This document shows positions 1 to 8,424 of a DNA stretch of 64,000 bases, piece after piece. The position numbers were made by a program, and so were the translations under genes. The notes under the pieces were generated by a model, which saw only the letters and a list, made by a program, of their open reading frames with translations, did not search any database and had not been told where the DNA came from. Where the stretch lies: contig JAFURZ010000010.1 in the NCBI GenBank assembly GCA_017480785.1, forward strand, positions 140,317 through 204,316, written 5' to 3'. Origin of the DNA: Bacteroidales bacterium (GTDB lineage: Bacteria; Bacteroidota; Bacteroidia; Bacteroidales; P3). Each line of letters opens with the position of its first letter. The stretch's first letter is position 1.

Positions 1-174
1 ACCGGACAGGTGACCGTCCAGGGACTGGAGCCCGATGCCGAGGTCTGCATCCTCGACCTCGGCGGCCGATGCCTGTACCGAGGCACCGGTCCCACCCTCG
101 ACCTGAGCGCCCTCCCTGCCGGCGTCTATACCCTCCAGGCCGGCGGCCGCAGCACCCGGATAATAAAAAAATAA
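1..174 (+). CDS. C-terminal end of a T9SS-secreted protein (5' truncated)
   Basis: Frame 1 is open from the window edge to TAA at 172-174 and encodes 57 residues. The segment has the beta-strand pattern of a Por/type A T9SS sorting domain: a Val-rich strand, a LDLGGR turn, LDLSALPAGVY and a basic end STRIIKK. In Bacteroidota such domains send cargo through the type IX system and are cleaved at the surface. The catalytic or binding part of the protein lies outside the window, so its function cannot be given. Family assignment is inference from pattern. Confidence 0.75.
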   Translation, partial: TGQVTVQGLEPDAEVCILDLGGRCLYRGTGPTLDLSALPAGVYTLQAGGRSTRIIKK

Positions 175-240
175 CTCTCCACACAATAAAAACAACCAAC
201 CGTCGTTAAAGCCGATAGAATAATGATAAAACGAAATACA

Positions 241-687
241 ATGAAAAAGAACATCAGCCTCATTGCCGTCGCGCTGCTCGTTGCGTCGGCATCACTGTTC
301 ACCGTCTCCTGCAAGGATGAGTTCCAAGTCGAGGAAAGCCAGCTCTACGGCAAGTGGTACTTCCCCCTGAACCTAGCCCCCGACACCCTCACCGGATTCA
401 ACTGGGCCGGCGACTCCATCACCTTCAAGGCTCCCGACACCATGTGGGTGCAGGACCTCCCGGGCCTGAAATTCAACTGGACCCTCCGCGGCAACAATGT
501 CACCGCCACCTGCAAGCCCCGCGCCAACGTCGACGAGACCTATGTCGTGGCTTTCACCGTCTACGAAGCCAGCGCCAATGCCCTGAAGATTTCCGGCAAG
601 TACCGCTACCTCTACAACGGCGACAACATCCCCCGCGGCGACATCAGCTGCACCCTCGGCAAGACCAACCCCAACCCGGAGATGTAG
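241..687 (+). CDS. Putative lipocalin-like lipoprotein
   Basis: The 148-residue product starts MKKNISLIAVALL and has a lipobox (FTVSC) with the lipidated Cys about residue 24, so it should be exported and membrane-anchored. An upstream in-frame ATG at 223 would add six residues (MIKRNT); 241 is preferred because it gives a standard lipoprotein leader. The mature part begins YGKWYF and alternates hydrophobic and polar residues over about 120 residues, as in small lipocalin-like or META-type beta-barrels of Bacteroidota lipoproteins. That fold is an inference and no ligand or function can be assigned. It is followed by a strong terminator and stands alone. Confidence 0.7.
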   Translation: MKKNISLIAVALLVASASLFTVSCKDEFQVEESQLYGKWYFPLNLAPDTLTGFNWAGDSITFKAPDTMWVQDLPGLKFNWTLRGNNVTATCKPRANVDETYVVAFTVYEASANALKISGKYRYLYNGDNIPRGDISCTLGKTNPNPEM

Positions 688-706
688 TCCGATACAAGAC
701 CATGGG

Positions 707-744
707 AAAGGCCGGTATTCCAAGCGGAATACCGGCCTTTTTTT
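707..744 (+). terminator. Rho-independent terminator of the lipoprotein gene
   Basis: A 15-bp perfect stem (AAAGGCCGGTATTCC at 707-721 pairing with GGAATACCGGCCTTT) closes a four-base loop and runs into a T tract. It begins about 20 nt after the stop at 687. Confidence 0.9.
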
Positions 745-780
745 GCATTTGTTTATTATTGTCTTTCAGTTTTTTGTATT

Positions 781-831
781 CTGTTCTTTTACTTTTCTAA
801 AAGAACAGTAAAAGAACAGCAATAGAACAAT
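781..831. repeat. CTGTTCTT-family inverted repeat, copy 1
   Basis: CTGTTCTTTTACT (781-793) is repeated in inverse as AGTAAAAGAACAG (807-819); an alternative shorter pairing GTTCTTTT/AAAAGAAC sits inside it. Degenerate GAACA units trail to about 831. It lies between convergent genes. The same core recurs at 27879 and 46685. Confidence 0.85.
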
Positions 832-841
832 AGTATAACTG

Positions 842-1231
842 TCAGTTATTCTGACTTTTGATTCTTTCGCGGTTGACGAAGCGCACCAGCGCGACGGTCT
901 CGAAGACGAGGCTGACGGCATAGCCGATGCTGAAGGCGATGGTGAACAGGCGTGCATGCGAGGGGTGGGTGAAGAGGTAGACGGCCAGCACGGCGATGTG
1001 GATGAAAAGGACTCCGATGACCGAGCCCAGGAACATCTGGATGAAGGTCTTGGGCGAGCGGTACATGGCGCGGGTGACAATCCAGTGCTGCAGCCCGCAG
1101 ACGACGCCGAAGTAAAGCGCCAGCAGGGGCATGACGGGCAGATAGTACTGCGGCATCGTCCACATGACGACAAAGCTTGCCAGCACCAGTGCCAGCGTCA
1201 GCGCCAGCAGTGATATCAGGTAGCGTTTCAT
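842..1231 (-). CDS. Small four-helix membrane protein, unknown function
   Basis: The product is 129 residues beginning MKRYLISLLALTLALVLASF. It shows four hydrophobic stretches (about residues 4-24, 30-50, 66-90 and 98-118) separated by short basic loops, so it is very probably an inner-membrane protein. The start is fixed by its 4-nt ATGA overlap with the end of pyrI (1228-1231), which implies translational coupling behind pyrBI. I do not recognise a family. The location of a membrane protein at the end of a pyrimidine operon is noted, but no functional link can be shown. It could belong to a poorly characterised AtpI-like class, though no motif supports this. Confidence 0.7.
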   Translation of the reverse strand: MKRYLISLLALTLALVLASFVVMWTMPQYYLPVMPLLALYFGVVCGLQHWIVTRAMYRSPKTFIQMFLGSVIGVLFIHIAVLAVYLFTHPSHARLFTIAFSIGYAVSLVFETVALVRFVNRERIKSQNN

Positions 1232-1689
1232 TCGGCGAACTTCATGGTTTCCTTGGTGGTGAACTTCTCGCAGTAGTGGCAACGCAGCTTGAGGTTCTCC
1301 TTGTCGATGATGTCGAACTTGGTCGGGACGGCCTCGGCGTTGGTGATGCACTTGGGGTTGGCGCAGCGCACGAAGTTCTCCACGTGGTCCGGTATCTCGG
1401 CCTTGAACTTCTTGACCACCTTGTAGTCCTCGATGTCGATGATGGAGGCGAAGGGGGCCACGAGGGCGATCTTGCTCACCTCCTCGACAGAGAAGTGCTT
1501 GTTCTTGATTTTGACGATGCCTTTGCGGCCGAGCTTGTTGCTGGAGAGGTAGTTGCCGATGAGCACCTCGTCTTTGTAGCGCTCGAGCCCGAGGATACGG
1601 ATTACCTGATAGACGCTTTCGGTCGGAATATGGTCGATGACGGTGCCGTTTTCGATAGCGGAGACCACCATTTCTTTTTTGCTTTCCAT
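1228..1689 (-). CDS. pyrI: Aspartate carbamoyltransferase regulatory subunit
   Basis: The 153-residue protein is the regulatory chain of ATCase. It binds CTP/ATP and holds the catalytic trimers of PyrB together. The N-terminal allosteric domain carries the characteristic GTVIDHIPTESVYQVIRILG. The C-terminal zinc domain shows CANPKC and CHYC, the four expected Cys ligands (C-x4-C and C-x2-C). Length matches the family (about 150). It follows pyrB by 33 nt on the same strand, giving the usual pyrB-pyrI operon, and its stop overlaps the start of the membrane protein downstream. Confidence 0.97.
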   Translation of the reverse strand: MESKKEMVVSAIENGTVIDHIPTESVYQVIRILGLERYKDEVLIGNYLSSNKLGRKGIVKIKNKHFSVEEVSKIALVAPFASIIDIEDYKVVKKFKAEIPDHVENFVRCANPKCITNAEAVPTKFDIIDKENLKLRCHYCEKFTTKETMKFAE

Positions 1690-1721
1690 TGTCTTAAACT
1701 TTAAACATTAAACTTTAAACA
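1689..1721. repeat. Short AT-rich direct repeat between pyrB and pyrI
   Basis: The spacer consists of two copies of AAACTTTAAACATT, imperfectly repeated, in a GC-rich neighbourhood. It belongs to the general habit of this genome of filling spacers with short tandem units. Confidence 0.6.
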
Positions 1722-1722
1722 T

Positions 1723-2640
1723 TTATTTTGCGCCGAGGATGGCCGCCATGAGTGCCTGACGGACGTAGACACCGTTCTGTGCCTGCTGGAAGTAGTAGGC
1801 ATAGGGGGTGCGGTCCACGTCGGTGGTAATCTCGTTGACGCGGGGCAGGGGGTGCAGCACGCGCATGTTGGGTTTGCAGCCTTGCAGCATGTCGGCGCTG
1901 AGGATGCAGCTGTCTTTCACGCGCTCGTACTCCATGGGGTCGGGGAAGCGCTCGCGCTGCACGCGGGTCATGTAGATGATGTCGGCGGTGGGGATGATGT
2001 CGCGCAGGTCGGTGTACTGGTAGTACTTGAGGCCGGCGTCCTTGATGCTCATCTTGACGCTGGAGGGGAGTTTGAGCTCCTGGGGCGAGACGAGGTGGAA
2101 GGTGGCGTTGAAGTTGCACATGGCCTGCACGAGGCTGTGCACGGTGCGGCCGTACTTGAGGTCGCCGACGCAGGCTATCTGCAGGTTCTCCAGGGTGCCC
2201 TGGGTCTTGCGGATGCTGTAGAGGTCGAGCATGCACTGGGTGGGATGCTGGTTGGCACCGTCGCCGGCGTTGATGACGGGCACCGAGGCCACCTCGGAGG
2301 CATAGCGGGAGGAGCCCTCCTTGGGGTTGCGCATCACGATGAGGTCGCTGTAGGAGCTGACCATGACGATGGTGTCGTGAAGCGACTCGCCTTTCTGGAC
2401 GCTGGTGCCGCCGGGGTCGGAGAAGCCGATGATACGGGCTCCCAGTTGGTTGGCGGCGCTCTCAAAGCTCAGTCGCGTACGCGTAGAGGGCTCGAAAAAG
2501 AGGGTTGCGACCACTTTGTCCGATAAGATTTTCTGCTTGGGGTTCTTCTCGAATCCTTCGGCAATGTCCAGCACCTCGATATACTCTTCCTTCGAGAAGT
2601 CGGTGATGGAAATCAGGTTGCGTCCTTTTAAAGTGCTCAT
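1723..2640 (-). CDS. pyrB: Aspartate carbamoyltransferase catalytic subunit
   Basis: This 305-residue enzyme joins carbamoyl phosphate and aspartate to form carbamoyl-aspartate, the first committed step of pyrimidine synthesis. Diagnostic motifs are visible: FFEPSTRTRLSFE (carbamoyl-phosphate loop, about residues 49-61), HPTQCMLDLYS (about 130), RVQRERF and HPLPRV near the C-terminus. ATG at 2640 gives the standard family length. It precedes pyrI in the same operon and lies 28 nt after the TPR lipoprotein gene, so it may be part of a longer transcript. Confidence 0.98.
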   Translation of the reverse strand: MSTLKGRNLISITDFSKEEYIEVLDIAEGFEKNPKQKILSDKVVATLFFEPSTRTRLSFESAANQLGARIIGFSDPGGTSVQKGESLHDTIVMVSSYSDLIVMRNPKEGSSRYASEVASVPVINAGDGANQHPTQCMLDLYSIRKTQGTLENLQIACVGDLKYGRTVHSLVQAMCNFNATFHLVSPQELKLPSSVKMSIKDAGLKYYQYTDLRDIIPTADIIYMTRVQRERFPDPMEYERVKDSCILSADMLQGCKPNMRVLHPLPRVNEITTDVDRTPYAYYFQQAQNGVYVRQALMAAILGAK

Positions 2641-2668
2641 GGTATATATTGTTTGATTGTTTGATTGC

Positions 2669-3580
2669 TTATTTAGTCATTGCCTCTTCGGCCAGTTGGC
2701 GGTTGGCGCGGGCCGCGGCGTGGGTGGGGTCGGCCAAGAGGGCACTGTCGAAGCAGGCCGCTGCACGGGGATAGTCGTTGTAGTGGGTGAGCTCGATGTA
2801 GCCCAGGTTGTGCCATGCGTCGGCGCTGGCGGGGTTGAGGGTCAGCAGCTGCCGGTAGAGGCTCTCGGCCTGCTCCATGTTGCCCTCCTCCTGGCTGTAC
2901 ATGGCCAGGGCATAGAGTACGTTGGTGTTGTTGGGCTCCAGCCGCAGGGCGGTGTTGAGGTATTCGACGGCCAGCGGGTCGTGGCGGGAATAGTAGAGGA
3001 TGCCGAGCTCCTCGAAGGCGCCGGCATAGTCGGGGTAGAGGTCGCAGACGCGCCGCAGGAGGGTGACGGCACTGGCGGTGTCGCCTTTCTCCACGTAGAT
3101 GAAGCTCTTCATAAAGAGGGCCGTGCGGTTGTCGGGGTCGCGCTCGGTGACGTTGGTCAGGCACCGCAGCGAGCGGTCGTAGTCGCGGCTGTAGAAGGTG
3201 ACCTCACCCATCTTGAGCTGCACCTCGTTGCTCTTGGGGTCCAGCTTCTCGGCCTCGGAGAGGGCTTTGTAGCTGTTCTCCACGTCGCCGTCGGCGAAGT
3301 AGAGGTCGGCCTGCTGCATGCGGTAGTCGGCGTTGCCGGGCTCCAGCGTGACGGCCTTGTTGATGTCGGCGAGGGCTTCCTTGCTGCGTCCCAGGTTGAA
3401 GAGCACCATGGACCGTTCGGCCAGGGCCTCGGCGTCCTTGGGATGACGTTCCAACCGGAGGTCGAGGACCTCCAGCTTCTCGCTGTCGCTAAGAGTGTCA
3501 AAATCAGAGGAGCTCTGCTTGCAGCCCGCCAAGGTGAGTGCCAGCAACGCTATCAGGAGGGGTGTTTTGATTCGATACAT
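2669..3580 (-). CDS. Tetratricopeptide-repeat lipoprotein
   Basis: The 303-residue protein opens with MYRIKTPLLIALLALTLAGC, a signal peptide ending in a LAGC lipobox (Cys 20). The remainder is six to seven TPR units of about 34 residues (for example the helix pair beginning AEALAERSMVLFNLGRSKEAL, and ADAWHNLGYIELTH close to the C-terminus). TPR arrays mediate protein-protein contacts; a lipid-anchored one probably scaffolds an envelope complex. No enzymatic domain is present. It sits between dus (29 nt upstream) and pyrB (28 nt downstream) on the same strand. Confidence 0.88.
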   Translation of the reverse strand: MYRIKTPLLIALLALTLAGCKQSSSDFDTLSDSEKLEVLDLRLERHPKDAEALAERSMVLFNLGRSKEALADINKAVTLEPGNADYRMQQADLYFADGDVENSYKALSEAEKLDPKSNEVQLKMGEVTFYSRDYDRSLRCLTNVTERDPDNRTALFMKSFIYVEKGDTASAVTLLRRVCDLYPDYAGAFEELGILYYSRHDPLAVEYLNTALRLEPNNTNVLYALAMYSQEEGNMEQAESLYRQLLTLNPASADAWHNLGYIELTHYNDYPRAAACFDSALLADPTHAAARANRQLAEEAMTK

Positions 3581-3609
3581 TCTGCTCTTATTACGTTAAA
3601 ATGTTTTTT

Positions 3610-4533
3610 TTATTGTATGAAGGAGTCAATCAAGTTATCAACAATGGTTAATTCCTGAGCCCTCAGCACCTGCCGGGCCTGCATCTCGCTGATTGGCAGT
3701 GCACGCCAGAGTAGGCTCCAGTATTCTTTGGTCTTGCGGACCACGGCCTCCTCGCGCGGGAGGGTCGTGCGGATGGCCTCCAACAGACGCCTGATGAAGT
3801 GTTTGACGCTCTCCCTGTCGGTCGGGCTGCCGTCCACCTCCAGCGGCAGGGTGGGGCGGTAGAGGATGCCCCTTCCCACCATCAGGTCGGCCACCTGCGG
3901 GAAGCGCTGGCGGATGCGCCGTATGTCGTCGGGGGTGCAGAGGTCGCCATTGTATATCACGGGGTGTTTTATCAGCGGCAGCACCTGACCAAAGGTATCC
4001 AGGTCGGGCACTCCGGTGTATTGCTGGCGGCCGAGGCGCGGATGCACCGTAACGCTGGCCAGCGGGTAGTCGTTCAGCACGGGCACCATGGCGAATATCT
4101 CTTCCTTGTCCTTCAGCCCGAGACGCACCTTGACGCTCAGGCGTCCCTCCAGACGTGGCACGACGGTGTCGAGTATGGCGCGCACCTCGTCGGGGTGGGC
4201 CATCAGGCCGCAGCCGCGGTGTTTGGCGGTGACGGCGCGCATGGGGCAGCCCATGTTCCAGTTCACTTCGCTATAGCCGAGGGCGTACAGATGGTTGGCC
4301 AGCAGGACAAACTCGTCGGGCTCTTTGCCCAATATCTGAGGTATGACGGGGATGGAGCCGCGGTTGTTTTCAGGCAGCACATCGCGTATCTGGGCGTTGT
4401 CGGTCGAGAAACGCAGGTTGCGCGTCAGTGCGATGAAGGGCGACACTGCCAGCGGAAGGGCGCCGGTGAAGCACTCCTCGTAGACGCGGCGGAAGAGCAC
4501 CTCGGTCAATCCCTGCATCGGTGCCAGTATCAT
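3610..4533 (-). CDS. dus: tRNA-dihydrouridine synthase family protein
   Basis: The 307-residue flavoprotein reduces uridine to dihydrouridine in tRNA. It begins with the Dus signature LAPMQGLTEVLFRR (usual form APMxGVTD) and has VNWNMGCPMRAVTAKHRGCGLM, in which the Cys of NxGCP is the catalytic acid, followed by VKVRLGL and a TIM-barrel phosphate-binding end (YNGDL, LMVGRGIL). Length is that of bacterial Dus enzymes. Which uridine is modified cannot be deduced. Its start overlaps the stop of cvpA by 4 nt (4530-4533). Confidence 0.93.
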   Translation of the reverse strand: MILAPMQGLTEVLFRRVYEECFTGALPLAVSPFIALTRNLRFSTDNAQIRDVLPENNRGSIPVIPQILGKEPDEFVLLANHLYALGYSEVNWNMGCPMRAVTAKHRGCGLMAHPDEVRAILDTVVPRLEGRLSVKVRLGLKDKEEIFAMVPVLNDYPLASVTVHPRLGRQQYTGVPDLDTFGQVLPLIKHPVIYNGDLCTPDDIRRIRQRFPQVADLMVGRGILYRPTLPLEVDGSPTDRESVKHFIRRLLEAIRTTLPREEAVVRKTKEYWSLLWRALPISEMQARQVLRAQELTIVDNLIDSFIQ

Positions 4534-5039
4534 TTCACCACCTCCTTCAGCGTCTCTTTGTTTTCCACGATGTATTCCTTCAGGTGGGTGGTGAGCCAGT
4601 TGCCGGTGGAGAAGACAGGCTGGTAGAGCACGCTCTTCTCCTTGACGGCCGGCTTGAGAATCATCTCGTTGCTGTCAATCATCACGAGGAAGTTGAGCAG
4701 CACGGCCAGTATGCAGAGCGCCTTCGCGGCCCCCAGCAGTGCGCCTGCCAGCCGGTTGAGGAGGCTCAGCTTGGCGGCTTTCATCAGCCCCTCGATGCAG
4801 CGTCCGAGCAGGTAGGTGAGCATCAAGGCCACGAGGAAGGTGACGATGAAGGCGATGAGTACCGCGCTCTCGCCGTCGAGGCCCAGCAGGGGCGCCACCT
4901 GCTGTGAGAGGTGCACCGAGGCCCATACGCCCAGCAGCACACCTGCCAGGGTGGCCACCTCGCGCACCAGCCCCTTCTTCCATCCCATGAAGATGAAGAA
5001 GAGCAGCGGCAGGGTCAGCAGTATGTCAAGCAGTGTCAT
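4530..5039 (-). CDS. cvpA: CvpA family membrane protein
   Basis: The 169-residue protein starts MTLLDILLTLPLLFFIFMGWKKGLVREV, a clear CvpA N-terminus, and has four predicted membrane spans (about residues 3-20, 25-45, 58-85 and 95-120), followed by a polar C-terminal tail. CvpA homologues are needed for colicin V production and envelope homeostasis in other bacteria. ATG at 5039 is chosen over an in-frame upstream extension that lacks family similarity. It is translationally coupled to dus. Confidence 0.88.
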   Translation of the reverse strand: MTLLDILLTLPLLFFIFMGWKKGLVREVATLAGVLLGVWASVHLSQQVAPLLGLDGESAVLIAFIVTFLVALMLTYLLGRCIEGLMKAAKLSLLNRLAGALLGAAKALCILAVLLNFLVMIDSNEMILKPAVKEKSVLYQPVFSTGNWLTTHLKEYIVENKETLKEVVK

Positions 5040-5169
5040 AGTGCAGCAGGGGTGGGAGGGATATAATAAGCGTCCTTCCTTGAGGGGAGGACGCTCGAAT
5101 AACACATTTTCTTCTCTCTATCATTGCTGATAGAAATAAGCAAGCACGTCATATATAACGCAGGATGGT

Positions 5170-5742
5170 TCATTTTGTTTCACCAGTTGGTAACTTTTTT
5201 TCAGTCCAGGCACATAACCACCAAACAATCAATCCTATAACGGTACCGAAAAGAGCCCCGCAGAGGAGGTCTCCCGGATAGTGCTTGCCGAGATAGGCGC
5301 GGCTGTAGCAGGTGGCCAGAGCCCAGAGAGCCAAGAGGATGCAGGGAAGCAGGCGCCTGCGGTAGCGCAGCAGGAGGTATGTGACGATGGCGAAGGCGTT
5401 GGCGGCGTGGGAGGACACGAAGCCGTATTGTCCGCCGCAGTGGGTGCGGAACATGCGCACGCCCTCCAGCGCGTGGCAGGGCCGCAGCCGGCCGACGGTC
5501 TCCTTGAAGAGGTGTACGCTGCCCTGGTCGGCCAGTAGGAAGCAGAGTCCGATGGCCGCCAGCACCAGCCACCAGCGGCGGGGCTCGTGGCGCAGGGTGA
5601 GCAGCGCGTAGGCCAGCAGCAGCATCCCCGCCCAGCACCAGTGCTGGCTCAGTGTCCACATCACCCAGTCCAGCACCGTGTTGTGGTGGCTGTTAACCCA
5701 TAGGAACCACTGGGTGTCCAGTTCTTTCAGTGTCTCGAGCAT
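5170..5742 (-). CDS. PAP2-superfamily membrane phosphatase
   Basis: The 190-residue protein carries the three acid-phosphatase motifs of the PAP2 family: KETVGRLRP, GFVSSHAANAF (SSH, catalytic His) and SRAYLGKHYPGDLL (His nucleophile). About five hydrophobic segments surround them. Such enzymes dephosphorylate lipid phosphates, for example undecaprenyl pyrophosphate, phosphatidylglycerol phosphate or lipid A; which substrate applies cannot be told. The gene is flanked by an inverted-repeat element (5778-5836) on its 5' side. Confidence 0.92.
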   Translation of the reverse strand: MLETLKELDTQWFLWVNSHHNTVLDWVMWTLSQHWCWAGMLLLAYALLTLRHEPRRWWLVLAAIGLCFLLADQGSVHLFKETVGRLRPCHALEGVRMFRTHCGGQYGFVSSHAANAFAIVTYLLLRYRRRLLPCILLALWALATCYSRAYLGKHYPGDLLCGALFGTVIGLIVWWLCAWTEKKLPTGETK

Positions 5743-5777
5743 CGTTCCGGTCTGTTTTGTCGCTCCCTTTTCTAGGG

Positions 5778-5836
5778 CTGTTCTTCGGTTGTTCTTCGGT
5801 TGTTCTTCGGTTTTTGCCGAAGAACAAGCGGCGAAG
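5778..5836. repeat. CTGTTCTT-family inverted repeat with GTTCTTCGGTT units
   Basis: Three tandem copies of GTTCTTCGGTT (from 5780) are followed by a short loop and an inverse copy CCGAAGAACAA (5818-5828) plus a partial further unit, GCGAAG. The pairing TTGTTCTTCGG/CCGAAGAACAA is perfect. It lies between obg and the PAP2 gene, where the repeated units differ from those at 781 although the first eight bases CTGTTCTT are the same. Confidence 0.85.
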
Positions 5837-5865
5837 AGTGGTTGAAAAGCCTGAGAAATAGTGGA

Positions 5866-6867
5866 TTATTGTTCATTCTCTTCTGTCAGGTATGAGTATA
5901 TCCTGTCTTTCAGTTCCTGAATGCCCTGTCCGCTCACAGCGCTGATGAACACCGTCTCGATGCCTTTGGGCAGCCGGCGCTTCAACTGCTTTTGCATCTC
6001 GTCGTCGATGATGTCGCACTTTGTGACGGCGAGGAGCCGTTTCTTGTCGAGCAGTTCGGGATTGTATTTCTTCAGTTCGTCGAGCAACACATGGTACTCT
6101 TTGGCAATCTCCAGCTGCTCGCAGCTGACCATGAACAGCAGTATCGAATTGCGTTCGATGTGACGCAGGAAACGCAGGCCGAGGCCCTTGCCCTCGGCGG
6201 CGCCCTCGATGATTCCGGGGATGTCTGCGATGCAGAACGAGCGGTCGTCGCGGTATTTCACGATGCCCAGGTTTGGCACCAAGGTGGTGAAGGGGTAGTC
6301 GGCTATCTCGGGGCGTGCGGCGCTTACGGTGCTGAGCAGGGTGCTCTTGCCGGCATTGGGGAAGCCCACGAGGCCTACGTCGGCCAGCACCTTGAGTTCG
6401 ATGACGACCCACCGTTCCTCGGCCGGCTCGCCGGGCTGGGCGTAGCGCGGTGTCTGGTTGGTGGCGCTTTTGAAATGGTCGTTGCCCAGGCCGCCGCGGC
6501 CGCCCTTGGCAATAATCAGCTCTTGCCCTTCCTCGGTCACCTCGCCCAGGTATTCACCCGTCTCGGCATCGCGGCACACGCAGCCCAGCGGCACCTCGAG
6601 CACCTGGTCGCGACCTGTGCGGCCGGTGCAGAGGTTCTCGCCCCCGTGCTCGCCGTCCTCGGCGAAGACGTGTTTGGTGTACTTCAGGTGCAGCAGGGTC
6701 CAGCGCTGGGTGGTGCCCCGCAGTATGACGTGGCCGCCACGGCCCCCGTCGCCCCCGTCGGGACCTGCCTTGGCGTTGTACTTCACCCGCAGCAGGTGGG
6801 CCGAACCGGCACCACCTTTGCCGCTGCGCACCAGTATCTTGACGTAGTCTACAAAGTTAGAGGTCAT
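5866..6867 (-). CDS. obg: Obg GTPase
   Basis: This 333-residue P-loop GTPase acts in 50S ribosome assembly and the stress response. The N-terminal glycine-rich Obg fold (about 1-160) contains [14 protein letters not shown] and [13 protein letters not shown]. The G domain follows with GFPNAGKST (G1), [16 protein letters not shown] (G3), TKCD (G4) and SAVSGQG (G5). No C-terminal OCT domain is present, as is usual in Bacteroidota. It is followed on the same strand by the PAP2 gene and preceded by adk 71 nt upstream, a conserved adk-obg neighbourhood. Confidence 0.97.
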   Translation of the reverse strand: MTSNFVDYVKILVRSGKGGAGSAHLLRVKYNAKAGPDGGDGGRGGHVILRGTTQRWTLLHLKYTKHVFAEDGEHGGENLCTGRTGRDQVLEVPLGCVCRDAETGEYLGEVTEEGQELIIAKGGRGGLGNDHFKSATNQTPRYAQPGEPAEERWVVIELKVLADVGLVGFPNAGKSTLLSTVSAARPEIADYPFTTLVPNLGIVKYRDDRSFCIADIPGIIEGAAEGKGLGLRFLRHIERNSILLFMVSCEQLEIAKEYHVLLDELKKYNPELLDKKRLLAVTKCDIIDDEMQKQLKRRLPKGIETVFISAVSGQGIQELKDRIYSYLTEENEQ

Positions 6868-6938
6868 CGTATAGTTCTTCTATTTGAAACGCCTGTGCCG
6901 TCACCAGCGCAGGCGTTTGGGTTGCCGTGGCGGCCTGT

Positions 6939-7496
6939 TTAGCCAATCGCCTGACGAATGCGGGCGGCGATGTCGTCGATGGAGCCGAGGCCGTCGACGA
7001 GGCGCTGCTTGCCCTGGGCGGCGTAGTAGTCGGCCACGGGCTTGGTCTTGTTGTTGTACTCCTGGAGGCGGTTGTTGATGGTGGCCTCGTTGTCGTCGGC
7101 GCGGCCTTGTATCTTGGCGCGCTCCAGCAGACGGCGCATCAGCTCCTCCTTGGGCACCTCGAGCTGCACCATGCAGGTGAGGCTGCGGCCGTATTTGGCC
7201 AGCAGGCGGTCCAGCGTCTCGGCTTGGGCCACCGTGCGGGGGAAGCCGTCGAAGAGCATGCCCTTGGTGTCGGCGGCGATGGCCTTGTCCATCATCTCCA
7301 CCACGATGTCGTCGCTCACCAGCTGGCCGTTGTCCATGATGTTCTTGATGCGGAGGCCCAGCTCGGTCTGGTCGGCTATTTCCTTGCGCAGGAGGTCACC
7401 GGTGCTGACGTGGGTCAGGCCGTAGTGCTCCACGATGAAGTCGCTCTGGGTGCCTTTGCCGGCACCCGGGGCTCCGAAAATGACGATGTTCTTCAT
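6939..7496 (-). CDS. adk: Adenylate kinase
   Basis: The 185-residue enzyme interconverts AMP+ATP and 2 ADP. It shows the P-loop GAPGAGKGTQ at residues 7-16, the AMP-binding DGFPRT and a short LID (RAKIQGRADD) without zinc cysteines, so it is the short-lid type. The ATG at 7496 (MKNIVIFG) is exactly at the family start and overlaps the stop of the upstream FKBP gene by 4 nt. A longer in-frame upstream reading is only the shadow of that gene. Confidence 0.97.
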   Translation of the reverse strand: MKNIVIFGAPGAGKGTQSDFIVEHYGLTHVSTGDLLRKEIADQTELGLRIKNIMDNGQLVSDDIVVEMMDKAIAADTKGMLFDGFPRTVAQAETLDRLLAKYGRSLTCMVQLEVPKEELMRRLLERAKIQGRADDNEATINNRLQEYNNKTKPVADYYAAQGKQRLVDGLGSIDDIAARIRQAIG

Positions 7497-8398
7497 TTCA
7501 CGCTGACGATTTCGATGTCGAACACAAGGGGTGAGTAGGGGGGGATGTTCTGTCCAGCGCCCTGCGAGCCGTAGCCCATGGCCGACGGGATGATGAGCTG
7601 CAGCTTCGAGCCTTCGGGCTGACCCATGACGCCCTCTTCCCAGCCGGGGATGAGGCTCATCTGGCCTACCACGTAGGTCAGCGGCTCGTGGCACTGCAGG
7701 CCACTCTCGCGGCAGTCGGCCTCGTTGCTGGAGTCGAACATGGTGCCGTCAAGCAGGCGGCCGGTGTAGCTGATGGTCACTTCGCGACCCACGGCCACCG
7801 TGGGACCGTTGCCTTTCTTGTTCACGATGACGTACAGCCCTTTGGCGTTGGGCTGGGCCTTGACGCCGTGCTCCTTGACGTAGGCTGCAATCAGTTCGGG
7901 CTCGGCCACGCGGGCGTGCTCCATCTGCTGCTGGTAGTTGGCCTGCTCTTCGGCAAACTCGTCGCGGGTGACGATGTCCTGGAGGTTCACCTCATAGTAG
8001 AACTTCATGCCCTTGCCCTGCTCGTACATGGGAGGCATTTGGTTGGGCTGCAGGAATTTGGCCATAGAGTCGGCCTCGATGGCGAAGATGGCGCGGTCGC
8101 CCTTGTGCATCATCAGCAGTCCCTCGTGCAGCACGCCGTCGTACATCGGCACGACGGGCATCAGGCGCTCGGTGCGGCCCACGTTGGAACGCAGGATGGT
8201 GGTGTCGAGGCGGATGGTCATCTCGCCCACCAGCACGTCGCCTTCCTGCACTTGCAGCGAGTCTTTGCATTGCTGCTCGAAGCGGTAGTAGAGGCCTTCG
8301 TCAGTCTGCTTGTAGCCCTTCATGTCGCTGCTGCCGCAGGCGGCCAGCAGCATTGTCCCTGCCACCAGTAAGGTGGCCATTCTTGCTTGTTTCTTCAT
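7493..8398 (-). CDS. Tandem FKBP-type peptidyl-prolyl isomerase lipoprotein
   Basis: The 301-residue protein starts MKKQARMATLLVAGTMLLAAC with a LAAC lipobox. The canonical C-terminal FKBP domain (about 190-301) has VTISYTGRLLDGTMFDSS, VVGQMSLIPGWEEGV and GYGSQGAGQNIPPYSPLVFDIEI. A more divergent FKBP-like segment occupies about 45-150 (QEGDVLVGEMTIRL, LMMHKGDRAIFAI). It probably assists folding of exported proteins in the periplasm. ATG at 8398 is chosen over a non-ATG extension. The gene overlaps adk by 4 nt and lies 26 nt after a second FKBP lipoprotein. Confidence 0.9.
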   Translation of the reverse strand: MKKQARMATLLVAGTMLLAACGSSDMKGYKQTDEGLYYRFEQQCKDSLQVQEGDVLVGEMTIRLDTTILRSNVGRTERLMPVVPMYDGVLHEGLLMMHKGDRAIFAIEADSMAKFLQPNQMPPMYEQGKGMKFYYEVNLQDIVTRDEFAEEQANYQQQMEHARVAEPELIAAYVKEHGVKAQPNAKGLYVIVNKKGNGPTVAVGREVTISYTGRLLDGTMFDSSNEADCRESGLQCHEPLTYVVGQMSLIPGWEEGVMGQPEGSKLQLIIPSAMGYGSQGAGQNIPPYSPLVFDIEIVSVK

Positions 8399-8424
8399 TT
8401 GTATGTGATTGATTGTTTGTTTTA

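Noticed and set aside
842-1351. A longer version of the small membrane protein with 40 extra N-terminal residues
   Set aside because: The extension is the pyrI sequence read in another frame; the ATG at 1231 with the 4-nt overlap is sufficient.
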